Notes: generated by a model not told the origin, from the sequence alone. A stretch of DNA of 49,484 nucleotides from Segatella copri (GCF_009495355.1 NZ_VZAD01000088.1:1-49484), one strand, 5' to 3'. Shown: positions 7,461 to 17,146, counted from the first letter of the stretch. A program made the numbers and translations.

Positions 7461-8597
7461 TCAGTCTTTCAGCGGGTTCCACCCCTGGGCTTTGAGTTCG
7501 AACTCCTGTCCATCTCGCGTGATGAGCATTCTGCCGAGGGATTCCTGTGTGATGTAGCCTATCTGCTTGATGCCTTCCATCTCTTCGATTTTGGCATGGT
7601 CGCCGATAGGTACGGTGAAGAGCAACTCGTAGTCCTCGCCTCCATTCATGGCGCAGGTGGTGAGGTTCATGTTGAATTCCTCTGCCATGACTGCCGTCTG
7701 GTAGTCGATAGGGATGTTCTTCTCGTAGATGCGGCAACCGCAATGACTCTGCTGACAGATGTGCATCAACTCGCTGCTCAGTCCGTCGCTCACGTCCATC
7801 ATGGCTGTAGGCCGTATGCCAGCCTCGCGCAACTGGGCTATGATGTCACCTCTTGCCTCTGGCTGCAGCTGGCGTTGCAGCAGATATTCCTTGCCAGAGA
7901 AGTCGGGCTGGAAGTTACGCATACCTGCCAACTCCTGGTTGAGTGCAGCCAACTTCTGAGTCTCTCCGGCAGCCTTGGCTTGTGCCATCTTCTTGCGGAT
8001 GTCTTCCACCTGTCCATAATATACGGCTTTCTCACGTTCCAGAAGCTGCAGACCCATATAGGCTCCGCCCAAATCACCCGACACACAGATGATGTCGGTG
8101 TCTTTGGCTCCATGTCGGTAGACAATGTCTTCTTTTGCAGCCTCGCCAATGCAGGTGATGCTGATAGCAAGTCCTGTAAGCGATGAGGTTGTGTCGCCTC
8201 CGACAATGTCTACGCCGAACTTATCGCATGCCATGCGCAAGCCCTTGTAGAATTCGTCCATGTCCTCTACCGAGAAACGCTTGCTCAGGGCGATGCTTAC
8301 TGTCATTTGCCGTGGTGTACCGTTCATGGCGAAGATGTCGCTGATGTTGACCATGGCACTCTTGTATCCCAAGTGCTGCAGGTCGATGTAGGTGAGGTCG
8401 AAGTGTACTCCCTCCATCAGCATGTCGGTCGTGACGAGAACTTCCTTGTCGGGATAGTGCATCACGGCGCAATCGTCTCCTACGCCATAAACAGTAGAAG
8501 CATTTTTGTTTTCGTGTCCTTTTGTGAGATGGTCGATAAGACCAAACTCACCCAATTTTGCGATGTCCAATTTGTTATAAGAATTTGAATTTAGCAA
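7461..8597 (-). CDS. thiL: Thiamine-monophosphate kinase
   Basis: ThiL phosphorylates thiamine monophosphate to thiamine pyrophosphate with ATP. Recognised features are the N-terminal LGEFGLIDHL, GVGDDCAV (ATP/Mg binding), TTDMLMEGVHFD, VGGDTT and MMDVSDGLSSE. At up to 378 aa it is longer than many ThiL proteins, owing to a charged, probably coiled insert at about residues 185-230. No ATG precedes the conserved core. The open frame begins with TTG at 8597, with another TTG at 8570. It is last in the sppA-lpxK-punA-thiL run and follows the in-frame punA stop by only 12 nt, so reinitiation is likely. The start is uncertain. Confidence 0.93.
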   Translation of the reverse strand: MLNSNSYNKLDIAKLGEFGLIDHLTKGHENKNASTVYGVGDDCAVMHYPDKEVLVTTDMLMEGVHFDLTYIDLQHLGYKSAMVNISDIFAMNGTPRQMTVSIALSKRFSVEDMDEFYKGLRMACDKFGVDIVGGDTTSSLTGLAISITCIGEAAKEDIVYRHGAKDTDIICVSGDLGGAYMGLQLLEREKAVYYGQVEDIRKKMAQAKAAGETQKLAALNQELAGMRNFQPDFSGKEYLLQRQLQPEARGDIIAQLREAGIRPTAMMDVSDGLSSELMHICQQSHCGCRIYEKNIPIDYQTAVMAEEFNMNLTTCAMNGGEDYELLFTVPIGDHAKIEEMEGIKQIGYITQESLGRMLITRDGQEFELKAQGWNPLKD

Positions 8598-8609
8598 GTT
8601 CTGAAGTTG

Positions 8610-9419
8610 TTAAGACCGGCGAATCATCTCGCGCATGATCTCTGTCATCTTAGGCTGTGCGGCGTTGGCAGCTTTCTGAACCTCCTCGTGACTGACTTCT
8701 ACCGGTACGTCGAAGCCTCCCAGGTCGGTGATGATGCTGATGCCGAATACCTTGATGCCACTATGGCGAGCCACGATAACCTCGGGTACGGTACTCATGC
8801 CTACAGCGTCGCCTCCCAACAGTCGGTACATGCGATACTCGGCAGGAGTCTCGAAGGTAGGACCCTGTACGCCTACGTATACTCCGTGCTTCAGGTCGAT
8901 GCCCTTCTCCTGGGCTATGCTGTCAGCCAAGTCGCGCAGACTCTTGTCGTAAGCCTCGTGCATGTCGGGGAATCGAGGACCTGTGGGGAAGTTCTTGCCA
9001 CGAAGCGGATGCTCGGGGAAGAAGTTGATATGGTCGTCGATCACCATCAGGTCGCCTATCTGGAAGGTTTCGTTCATGCCACCAGAGGCGTTGCTGACGA
9101 AGAGGGTCTCGATGCCCAGCTCGTACATCACACGCTCGGGGAATGTCACCTCTTTCATGTTGTAGCCCTCATAGAAGTGGAAACGTCCCTCCATCGCCAT
9201 GATGTCCTTGCCGCCCAGCTTGCCGAAGATCAGTTTGCCGGCATGGCCTTCTACGGTTGAGACAGGGAAGTTGGGTATCTCACTATATGGAAAAGCATAG
9301 CTTTCAGTTATTTCTGAAGCTAATTGTCCGAGTCCCGTTCCCAGAATGATGGCGGTCTTTGGACTTGTGGTCATCCTTTCTCTTAGCCAGGATGCTGTTT
9401 CTTGAATTTTTTCGTACAT
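8610..9419 (-). CDS. punA: Purine nucleoside phosphorylase (inosine/guanosine type)
   Basis: This 269-aa trimeric-type PNP cleaves purine nucleosides with phosphate to base and ribose-1-phosphate. Family markers are ILGTGLG, GHAGKLIFG, MEGRFHFYEGY, NASGG, the GPTFETPAEYRM block and GMSTVPEVIVARH. Its first 116 bp overlap the 3' end of lpxK in another frame. Its stop codon is in frame with thiL. Confidence 0.95.
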   Translation of the reverse strand: MYEKIQETASWLRERMTTSPKTAIILGTGLGQLASEITESYAFPYSEIPNFPVSTVEGHAGKLIFGKLGGKDIMAMEGRFHFYEGYNMKEVTFPERVMYELGIETLFVSNASGGMNETFQIGDLMVIDDHINFFPEHPLRGKNFPTGPRFPDMHEAYDKSLRDLADSIAQEKGIDLKHGVYVGVQGPTFETPAEYRMYRLLGGDAVGMSTVPEVIVARHSGIKVFGISIITDLGGFDVPVEVSHEEVQKAANAAQPKMTEIMREMIRRS

Positions 9420-10479
9420 AGCTTATGATTTTTTCGTTAAAGTTTTCTTCTTGATCGAGCATGAAGCTTACCTTGATGGGCAGCGCATAGATGTTTTGTC
9501 TTACGGGTTCGCTCAGTCCTTCGGCTTCCTTCAGTCGCACGGCATCCTTCTCTGTCGTGATGATGATGCGTGGCTCGGGCATCGACTCGAAGGTGTCGTT
9601 GATGAGTTCGATGTCGCGTGGCTTGAACTGATGATGGTCGCCAAACGACAGGCTTCTGATGTCGCCTACATGGGGCTTGAGGTCGTGCTCCATCTGTTTG
9701 GGCGATGCGATGCCTGTGAGGAGCATGACGTGCTGCTGCTTCAGCTCATGGAGTGGGAGTGTCTTGTCGCAGAAGAGGCCCTTGGCATCGTCGTAGTCGA
9801 TACACGTGAAGTAGAGCTTCTGGAAAGGATAGAGACTCATGGCTTTGGTGAGCACACGGAATTCCATGGGACGAAGGTCTTTAGGACACTTGGTCACGAT
9901 GACGATGTCGGCACGGTTCTTTCCGCTTAATGGCTCGCGTAGTCTTCCTGCCGGCAGCATCTTGTCGTAGATGATGAGTCGATGGTAGTCCACCAAGAGG
10001 ATGTTGATGCCCGGTTTCACATATCTGTGCTGGAAGGCATCGTCGAGCAATACCACATCCACATCCTTTGTCTCTTCGTCAGACTGCAGTCGCTCTATTC
10101 CTCTTACTCGCTTGGTGTCTACTGCCACATAGATGTCGGAGAACTTCTGGTGCATCTGGAAAGGCTCGTCGCCTATCTCGGGCATCGTGGTTTCCTCGGT
10201 TGCCAATACATAACCGCTGCTTTTGCGCTTGTATCCACGTGAGAGTACGGCAATCTTCATCTTGTCGTGCAACAAGCGGATGAGGTATTCAACATGCGGA
10301 GTCTTACCCGACCCGCCTACCGTGATGTTGCCTACGGATATGACGGGCAGGCTGAAAGTCTTGCTTCGCTTGATGCCTACATCGAAGAGCCAGTTGCGAA
10401 GGCGGACTGCCATACCGTATAGCCAGCTCAGCGGGGTGAGCCATTCGTTTATCTTGATAAGATCTCCTTCTGTTCTCAT
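9304..10479 (-). CDS. lpxK: Tetraacyldisaccharide 4'-kinase
   Basis: LpxK phosphorylates the lipid A disaccharide precursor at the inner membrane. It has the Walker A NITVGGSGKTP, the DDAFQHR motif and a C-terminal TTEKDAVRL block. I prefer the ATG at 10479 (MRTEGDLIKINEWL, 391 aa). The frame can also start at GTG 10494. The last ~38 residues are basic and low in recognisable conservation and overlap punA by 116 bp, an unusually long same-strand overlap. A 23-bp tandem repeat occupies most of the 125 bp between it and sppA. Confidence 0.93.
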   Translation of the reverse strand: MRTEGDLIKINEWLTPLSWLYGMAVRLRNWLFDVGIKRSKTFSLPVISVGNITVGGSGKTPHVEYLIRLLHDKMKIAVLSRGYKRKSSGYVLATEETTMPEIGDEPFQMHQKFSDIYVAVDTKRVRGIERLQSDEETKDVDVVLLDDAFQHRYVKPGINILLVDYHRLIIYDKMLPAGRLREPLSGKNRADIVIVTKCPKDLRPMEFRVLTKAMSLYPFQKLYFTCIDYDDAKGLFCDKTLPLHELKQQHVMLLTGIASPKQMEHDLKPHVGDIRSLSFGDHHQFKPRDIELINDTFESMPEPRIIITTEKDAVRLKEAEGLSEPVRQNIYALPIKVSFMLDQEENFNEKIISYVRKNSRNSILAKRKDDHKSKDRHHSGNGTRTISFRNN

Positions 10480-10507
10480 TTTTTTTATTTTCACCTTATT
10501 ATATATA

Positions 10508-10576
10508 GGTACATCTTGTCACAATAAATGACTGCACTTGGTCATAATAGATGACCGCGCCTGGTCACAATAGATG
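10508..10576. repeat. Three 23-bp tandem repeats between sppA and lpxK
   Basis: Units at 10508-10530, 10531-10553 and 10554-10576 share the core GTCAYAATARATG. They are bracketed on both sides by a direct copy of ACCTTATTATATAT (10494-10507 and about 10582-10595). The array lies in the intergenic part of a presumed operon, so copy-number change would alter spacing or mRNA structure ahead of lpxK. Confidence 0.8.
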
Positions 10577-10604
10577 CCTATACCTTATTATATATGGGCG
10601 GTTG

Positions 10605-12383
10605 TTATCTGATGTTGAGTATGTAGGGCAGCGAAGCCTGTACGGGCTCGTGCTCGTTGATGTGGCGCAACCACATGAATGGTGTGTACATGTCGCCCAA
10701 GGTGAGGCGCAACTGCTCGTCGAGATAGTTGCCGCTTCCTGTTTCTACATTGTTGAGCAACTGATCCATCCAGCTGGCTGGCAATGGATATTCATCGGTG
10801 TGATAATCCTTGACCTTAGCCAACTGGGCAGCCTTGGCTACAGCATCGTCCAGTCCGCCCAAGCCGTCGACCAGCTTGATGTTTTTGGCATCCGAACCGA
10901 GCCAAACTCGTCCTTGCGCTATCTTCTCCACCTCGTCGACAGACATCTTTCTGCCGTCAGCCACACGTTTGCGGAAAAGCGTGTAGCCATGGTTGACGTA
11001 TGCCTGCAGGTAGCTCAGCTCTTCGGGAGTGAATGGGCGGGCCATCAAAGCTCCCTGATAGCCGCTGTTGCGGTTGGTCTTCACCTCGTCGAACTTGACT
11101 CCCAGCTTCTGAGTGATGAGTCCGCTCATGTCGGGGAAGGCTCCGAAGATGCCGATGCTTCCAGTCAGAGTGGTAGGCTGAGCCATGATGTAGCGTGCGC
11201 CCATGCTCATATAGTATGCTCCCGATGCAGCCATTCCGCCCATCGAAACCACCACGGGTTTCTTCTTGTTGAGCTGGCTCACAGCTCTCCATATCTGTTC
11301 GGAGGCATAGGCGTCGCCGCCTCCCGAATTGATTCTGATAACTACAGCCTTTACGTCCTCGTCTTTGGCAAGGTCGTTCAGGTCGGAAATCACGTTGCTG
11401 CTCACAATCTGCTGTTCGCCACCCCACAGACTTGTTGTAGCCTGGCTGGTAATGCCTCCCTGGCAGTAGTAGACGGCGATGGTGCTTCCGTTGCATTTGT
11501 CCTCTACGGCGACATTCACCTCGCTCATGCTTGCCTGTCGGATGTGCTTGGTGTCCTTGATGCCAAGCTGCTTCTTCACGATGTTCTTTATCTCGTCGTA
11601 ATAGCAGAAACCGTCCACCATCTTGTGCGTCTTCAGCAGTTTGCTGTCTTCGAAGGCCACGAAGCCGTCGGCATAATGGTTGAGCGAGTCTTTGTTGATA
11701 CCACGGCTCTTGGACACGTCGCTAAGCATCTGTTGCCACAATCCGTTGATGTAGCGCGAAACCTGCTCACGGTTGGCATCGCTCATCTTGTCTTCAGTAT
11801 ATTGTTCGGTGAAACTCTTGAATTTTCCCACCTTCACTACCGTGTACTTGACGCCAAACTTGGCGTAGAGGTCTTTCAGGAACATGGGCTGAGAAGCCAG
11901 TCCGTGCCAGTCGACCGATCCTTCAGGATTGATGTACAGTTTGTTGGCCACAGAGGCGAGGTAATAGCATCCTTGCGTCATGGCGTCGCCATAGGCGATG
12001 ATCCACTTGCCGCTCTTCTTGAAATCCTCGAGTGCCTTGCGTATTTCCTGTAAGGTGGCATAGTCGGTGATGAGTGCGCCTGGTTCTAAGTAGATGCCTT
12101 TTATCTTGTCCTCGTTCTTAGCCTTCTTGATGGCAGAGAGAATCTCGTTCAGTCCTAACTGATTGAAAGAGTTGCCCGTGATTTGTCCCATTACGTCCTC
12201 CTGTCCCTGCTCGTTGATGGTGCCTTGCAGCTTCATGACCATGACAGAATTGTCACGCAACGAAGGTTTGTCGCCACTCATCAGCATGCCTATCAGGCTG
12301 ATGAAGGTAAAGATGCCCATGATAATACCAAAGGCGAAAATGCCCACAACGGTGGCTGCCACGCTCTTGAAAAACTGTTTCAT
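10605..12383 (-). CDS. sppA: Signal peptide peptidase SppA, 67-kDa type
   Basis: This membrane-anchored serine protease degrades cleaved signal peptides. The 592-aa protein has an N-terminal membrane segment (about 10-35) and the duplicated ClpP-like fold of long SppA. The general-base Lys lies in VGKFKS (K189) in the N-terminal half, and the nucleophile Ser in GGMAASGAYYMS (S387) in the C-terminal half, with RINSGGGDA before it. Its promoter is at 12421-12451. lpxK, punA and thiL follow on the same strand. Confidence 0.94.
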   Translation of the reverse strand: MKQFFKSVAATVVGIFAFGIIMGIFTFISLIGMLMSGDKPSLRDNSVMVMKLQGTINEQGQEDVMGQITGNSFNQLGLNEILSAIKKAKNEDKIKGIYLEPGALITDYATLQEIRKALEDFKKSGKWIIAYGDAMTQGCYYLASVANKLYINPEGSVDWHGLASQPMFLKDLYAKFGVKYTVVKVGKFKSFTEQYTEDKMSDANREQVSRYINGLWQQMLSDVSKSRGINKDSLNHYADGFVAFEDSKLLKTHKMVDGFCYYDEIKNIVKKQLGIKDTKHIRQASMSEVNVAVEDKCNGSTIAVYYCQGGITSQATTSLWGGEQQIVSSNVISDLNDLAKDEDVKAVVIRINSGGGDAYASEQIWRAVSQLNKKKPVVVSMGGMAASGAYYMSMGARYIMAQPTTLTGSIGIFGAFPDMSGLITQKLGVKFDEVKTNRNSGYQGALMARPFTPEELSYLQAYVNHGYTLFRKRVADGRKMSVDEVEKIAQGRVWLGSDAKNIKLVDGLGGLDDAVAKAAQLAKVKDYHTDEYPLPASWMDQLLNNVETGSGNYLDEQLRLTLGDMYTPFMWLRHINEHEPVQASLPYILNIR

Positions 12384-12420
12384 AATGCGCTGAATTTATG
12401 TTGATTGTTTGTTTATTGTG

Positions 12421-12451
12421 CAAATTTAGCAAAAAAGCTACAATTACCAAA
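12421..12451 (-). promoter_or_regulatory. Promoter of sppA
   Basis: Minus strand: TTTGG (12447-12451), 18 nt, TAAATTTG (12421-12428), about 38 nt before the sppA ATG. Confidence 0.7.
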
Positions 12452-12499
12452 CTTATTTGTGCTAAAAAGCAATAATTTAGACGAAATAACATCTTGTAT

Positions 12500-12625
12500 T
12501 CGGATAAAATGCTTATCTTTGCAAAAGATTGCCGCATCTCAGCATAATATACAAGCAAGCTTGATATTCTGCATTCGATTTGCGACATCTTTGCAGAAGA
12601 TTGCTGCATCTCAGCAATATGAAAG
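12500..12625. repeat. Dispersed palindromic element with internal duplication
   Basis: A segment with TTTGCARAAGATTGCYGCATCTCAGCA occurs twice (about 12517-12544 and 12590-12617). Between the copies lies a palindromic core around CAAGCAAGCTTG (12553-12564). The same element, inverted and diverged, lies at about 48131-48200 upstream of the pectinesterase. A TATCTTTG box (12513-12520) could start plus-strand transcription toward uxuA. Function unknown. Confidence 0.6.
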
Positions 12626-12690
12626 CAAACATCGCGGAACTAATGATTAGAAAATATTAAAAACCTGAAGTTTCTCATGTGGTTTAAGTA

Positions 12691-12890
12691 CGGGCTGAAA
12701 GCCCAAAAGCTCTTAGCCCAGGGCATCGCCCTGGGTATAATGGCAATCAGCAAGGCGCCCTGTAAGGGCAAAAGCTTTGTATATTGCCAGGTATTTGAAA
12801 GCTTTTGCCCTTACAGGGCGACAGGTTTGCACTGCTAAACACCCAGGGCGATGCCCTGGGCTAAGAGCTTCTGCCCTTTCAGGGCGTGTG
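12691..12890. repeat. Large palindromic repeat, copy B (uninterrupted)
   Basis: This 200-bp copy of the nested GCCCTG palindrome has arms mirrored around about 12785. It shows the empty version of the site that carries the MITE in copies A and C (CCCTTACAGGGC near 12808-12819). It lies directly upstream of the broken uxuA. Confidence 0.88.
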
Positions 12891-12960
12891 GAGCTTACAT
12901 GCGAAAATTGAGTTAAAAACTATTCAAAACAAATAACAATTAACTGAATCAACAAACATT

Positions 12961-13296
12961 ATGGAAAGAACGTGGAGATGGTTTGGTAAGAACGACAAGA
13001 TTACCTTAGCCATGTTGAAAGAAATTGGTGTGGAAGGCATTGTTACAGCCTTGCACGATGTACCTAATGGTGAGGTGTGGACCCGCGAGAAGATCCGCGA
13101 CCTGAAGGAGTACATCGAAAGTTACGGAATGAGATGGAGTGTAGTAGAGTCTCTGCCTGTGGTAGAGAGCATCAAGTATGCCGACATCAGCCTGGTTTCT
13201 TTGATTAAAAGACAGAAAACGATTTTGCCAGTTGGGGAATTTGACAAGCCCAACTGGCTTTTTTATAAAAATAAACACATCAACCTAAAAATGTAA
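12961..13296 (+). pseudogene. uxuA: Truncated mannonate dehydratase (5' fragment)
   Basis: The first ~73 residues match the N-terminus of UxuA, the D-mannonate dehydratase of hexuronate catabolism (MERTWRWFGKNDKITLAML, then VEGIVTALHDVPNGEVW and ESLPVVESIKYA). Intact UxuA proteins are roughly 350-400 aa. After about 13180 the frame runs into unrelated sequence carrying a rho-independent terminator (13227-13264) and stops at 13294-13296, 111 codons in all. The rest of the gene is absent downstream, so this is a 3' deletion with the terminator brought in. It probably encodes nothing functional. An intact copy may exist elsewhere. Confidence 0.85.
13227..13264 (+). terminator. Strong terminator after uxuA fragment
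   Basis: Perfect arms GCCAGTTGGG (13227-13236) and CCCAACTGGC (13249-13258) are followed by six T. It lies inside the aberrant reading frame of the uxuA fragment. Confidence 0.88.
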
Positions 13297-13298
13297 TT

Positions 13299-14699
13299 AT
13301 GAAGAAGATTTTATTGTCTATGGCCTGTCTGATGGCTGTGCTTGCCTTGTCAGCCCAGTCGACAGCTAAAAAGTTCGTACTCAACCTCACGGCAGACGGT
13401 GAGAGCAATCTGACCTGCTATTTGCCACAAAACCCTTCGGGCAGAGCTGTCGTCGACTGTCCTGGTGGAGGCTATTCTCATCTGGCCCTCAATCATGAGG
13501 GATACGACTGGGCTGAGTATTTCAACAAGCAGGGCATCGCTTTCTTTGTGCTGAAATACCGTATGCCGCATGGCAGATATACTGTGCCTATGGAAGATGC
13601 CTGCAAGGCGATGCGCACCGTGCGCGACAGCGCCTCTGTCTGGAACATCAACCGTGAGGATGTGGGTATTATGGGCTTCTCGGCTGGAGGTCATCTGGCT
13701 TCTTCCGTCAGCACTCTGGCAGAATACGACGCTCGCCCCAACTTCTCCATCTTGTTCTATCCTGTCATCTCGATGAAACCAAAGAAGGGACATGGGGGTT
13801 CCAGTTATAATCTTTTGGGCGAAGAGGGAGTGAAGGACGAGAAACTCGTAGACCACTACTCAACCGAGAAACAGGTTCGCCGTCATCTCACACCTCGTGC
13901 CATCATCCTCTTGGCCAACGATGATGGGGCTGTTCCTCCTGTAACCAATGGCGTGGCCTATTATTCCCGTATGCGTCAGCAAGGAAACGAGTGTTCCATG
14001 TGCATTTATCCTACAGGCGGACATGGTTTCGGTTTCCGCAGCACTTGGGCCTATCACGATCAGATGTTGAGCGACCTTACCCGTTGGCTCGACAGCTTCA
14101 AGGCGCCTCGTAAGGACGCCATACGTGTGGCATGTATCGGCAACTCCATCACCGATGGCTTCGGCATCGATATGGCTACACAGAAAGGTTATCCTGCCAT
14201 CCTGCAAAATAAGTTGGGCGATGGATATGAGGTGAAGAACTATGGTCTTAGCGCGCGTACCTTATTATGTAAGGGGGACGTGCCCTATATGAAAGAGATG
14301 GGCTGGCGCGACGCCTTGGCTTTCCAGCCTAATATCGTTGTCATCAAGTTGGGCACCAATGACAGTAAGACCCACAACTGGGTACACAAGGCCGAGTTTG
14401 GAAAGGATTTGCAGACGATGGTCGATTCGCTCAAGGCACTGCCCTCTAAGCCAAAGATTTATCTCTGTTCGCCTATTCCTGCCTTCAAGCCCTCATGGAC
14501 CATTAGCGACAGTGTGATAGTAAACGGTGAAATCCCTGTCATCAAGAAGGTGGCAAAGAAGAATAAGTGCGGGTTTATCGACTTGCATTCGAAGTACACC
14601 TTTGCCGACCTGATGCTCGACGATGGCATTCATCCCAATGGAAAGGGAGCTGTGAAGATGGCGGAAATCATCTACGAGGCAATATCCGAAAAGAAATAA
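13299..14699 (+). CDS. Two-domain secreted esterase (alpha/beta hydrolase + SGNH hydrolase)
   Basis: The 466-aa protein has a signal peptide (about 1-19). Residues ~25-268 form an alpha/beta-hydrolase esterase domain with PGGGYS (oxyanion region), nucleophile motif GFSAGGHLAS (S128) and a distal GGHGFG (H242). Residues ~273-466 form an SGNH/GDSL esterase domain with GNSITDGFG (S283), GTNDSK (N354) and DGIHPN (D442, H445). Both catalytic sets look complete, so it probably removes two kinds of ester, such as acetyl groups, from plant polysaccharide or its fragments. It begins 2 bp after the uxuA-fragment stop and is followed by two hairpins. Substrates are inferred. Confidence 0.85.
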   Translation: MKKILLSMACLMAVLALSAQSTAKKFVLNLTADGESNLTCYLPQNPSGRAVVDCPGGGYSHLALNHEGYDWAEYFNKQGIAFFVLKYRMPHGRYTVPMEDACKAMRTVRDSASVWNINREDVGIMGFSAGGHLASSVSTLAEYDARPNFSILFYPVISMKPKKGHGGSSYNLLGEEGVKDEKLVDHYSTEKQVRRHLTPRAIILLANDDGAVPPVTNGVAYYSRMRQQGNECSMCIYPTGGHGFGFRSTWAYHDQMLSDLTRWLDSFKAPRKDAIRVACIGNSITDGFGIDMATQKGYPAILQNKLGDGYEVKNYGLSARTLLCKGDVPYMKEMGWRDALAFQPNIVVIKLGTNDSKTHNWVHKAEFGKDLQTMVDSLKALPSKPKIYLCSPIPAFKPSWTISDSVIVNGEIPVIKKVAKKNKCGFIDLHSKYTFADLMLDDGIHPNGKGAVKMAEIIYEAISEKK

Positions 14700-14702
14700 A
14701 CA

Positions 14703-14783
14703 ACATGATGCTTGCCTGCGCCAGGCATCATGCTGAACCCCTTTTGGCAGACGTGACTGACAATTTTGTCAGTTTCGTCTGCC
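14703..14783 (+). terminator. Tandem hairpins between esterase and groES
   Basis: The first hairpin has arms CATGATGC/GCATCATG (14703-14732). The second has arms GGCAGACG/CGTCTGCC with an inner ACTGACA/TGTCAGT (14746-14783) and is followed by TTTTG. They probably end the esterase transcript just upstream of the groES promoter region. Confidence 0.65.
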
Positions 14784-14793
14784 TTTTGTTTCT

Positions 14794-14811
14794 TTGGCAC
14801 GTTTTTGGCAT
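14794..14811 (+). promoter_or_regulatory. Candidate sigma-54 promoter of groESL
   Basis: TTGGCACGTTTTTGGCA has GG (14796-14797) and GC (14808-14809) separated by exactly 10 nt, close to the RpoN consensus TGGCACG-N4-TTGC. It lies about 80 bp before groES. No CIRCE (HrcA) inverted repeat and no clear TAnnTTTG box was found in the leader. This is a sequence match only. Confidence 0.5.
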
Positions 14812-14891
14812 AAGTCGAAATCGACAAGGCAAAGACTCTTGCAGGGTTTTTGCCATCAAACAACAAAATAACAATTAAAAAATATAGAATC

Positions 14892-15164
14892 ATGAACATT
14901 AAACCATTAGCAGACAGAGTGCTGGTACTTCCAGCACCAGCCGAGGAAAAAGTAGGTGGAATCATTATTCCTGATACAGCAAAGGAAAAACCACAGCGTG
15001 GTAAGGTTGTTGCCACAGGAAAGGGAACCAAGGATGAGGAGATGATTCTCAAAGAGGGTGACACCGTTCTTTATGGCAAGTATGCCGGTACCGAGATCGA
15101 GTTTGATGGTACTAAATATATGATGATGCGCCAGAGCGATGTTCTCGCTGTGGTGGAAGAGTAG
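14892..15164 (+). CDS. groES: Co-chaperonin GroES
   Basis: This 90-aa Cpn10 caps the GroEL ring. Typical motifs are [12 protein letters not shown], the mobile loop [27 protein letters not shown] and [15 protein letters not shown] chose the ATG at 14892. The frame extends to 14850 but the extra residues are not family-like. It is followed by groEL after 86 bp. Confidence 0.97.
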   Translation: MNIKPLADRVLVLPAPAEEKVGGIIIPDTAKEKPQRGKVVATGKGTKDEEMILKEGDTVLYGKYAGTEIEFDGTKYMMMRQSDVLAVVEE

Positions 15165-15167
15165 TTT

Positions 15168-15215
15168 TAAAAGTAAAAAAGTAAAAAGTAAAAAAGTAAA
15201 AAGGTAAAAACTTTT
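15168..15215. repeat. Low-complexity AAAAGTA repeat in groES-groEL spacer
   Basis: Five to six imperfect tandem units of AAAAGTAA lie between groES and groEL. This is a simple-sequence tract that may vary in length. No other signal was recognised. Confidence 0.7.
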
Positions 15216-15238
15216 TGCTGATATTAAAATATTCTTAG

Positions 15239-16879
<1,641 letters not shown>

Positions 16880-16905
16880 TAAATGTAATGTAAAGATATC
16901 AAAAT

Positions 16906-16935
16906 GGGGGCTACTCTACAGAGTAGTCCCTTTTT
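16906..16935 (+). terminator. Terminator of groESL
   Basis: Stem GGGGGCTACTC/GAGTAGTCCC is followed by five T. Confidence 0.85.
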
Positions 16936-16979
16936 ATATGTTTTTTACTATAAAATCTTGCAAATTTTAGCAAAAAAGC

Positions 16980-17010
16980 TTGGCGCGTATTTGCTTTTTT
17001 TGTAACTTTG
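16980..17010 (+). promoter_or_regulatory. Promoter of the 17016-17135 transcript
   Basis: TTGG (16980-16983), exactly 19 nt, TAACTTTG (17003-17010). It points toward a stretch with no real ORF that ends in a terminator. Confidence 0.7.
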
Positions 17011-17015
17011 CAACG

Positions 17016-17135
17016 TAGAAAAATGAAAAAGACGGCTTAAGCCGCTAAAGATATTTTTTTGATTTGTTTTAGTAGATTAGTTTTTAAGTAGTTTGTTTTT
17101 GAAAATCGGTTGTCGTGAGACATCCGATTTTTTTT
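17016..17135 (+). ncRNA. Candidate small RNA or attenuated leader
   Basis: A good promoter (16980-17010) and a good terminator bound about 120 nt with no sizeable ORF. The terminator has AAATCGG/CCGATTT with TGTC/GACA (17103-17130), followed by five T. A five-codon ATG frame (17024) runs into a small palindrome CGGCTTAAGCCG. Because the next gene has its own promoter (17147-17177), an independent sRNA is more likely than an attenuator. No family recognised. Confidence 0.5.
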
Positions 17136-17146
17136 GTCTTTTTCTC

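Noticed and set aside
8598..8720. TPP riboswitch ahead of thiL
   Set aside because: thiL follows punA by 12 nt inside an operon; no room for, or trace of, a THI element.
10551..12053. 500-codon plus-strand frame opposite sppA
   Set aside because: It is a shadow of sppA; SppA motifs and codon periodicity belong to the minus strand, and no family features appear in the plus-strand translation.
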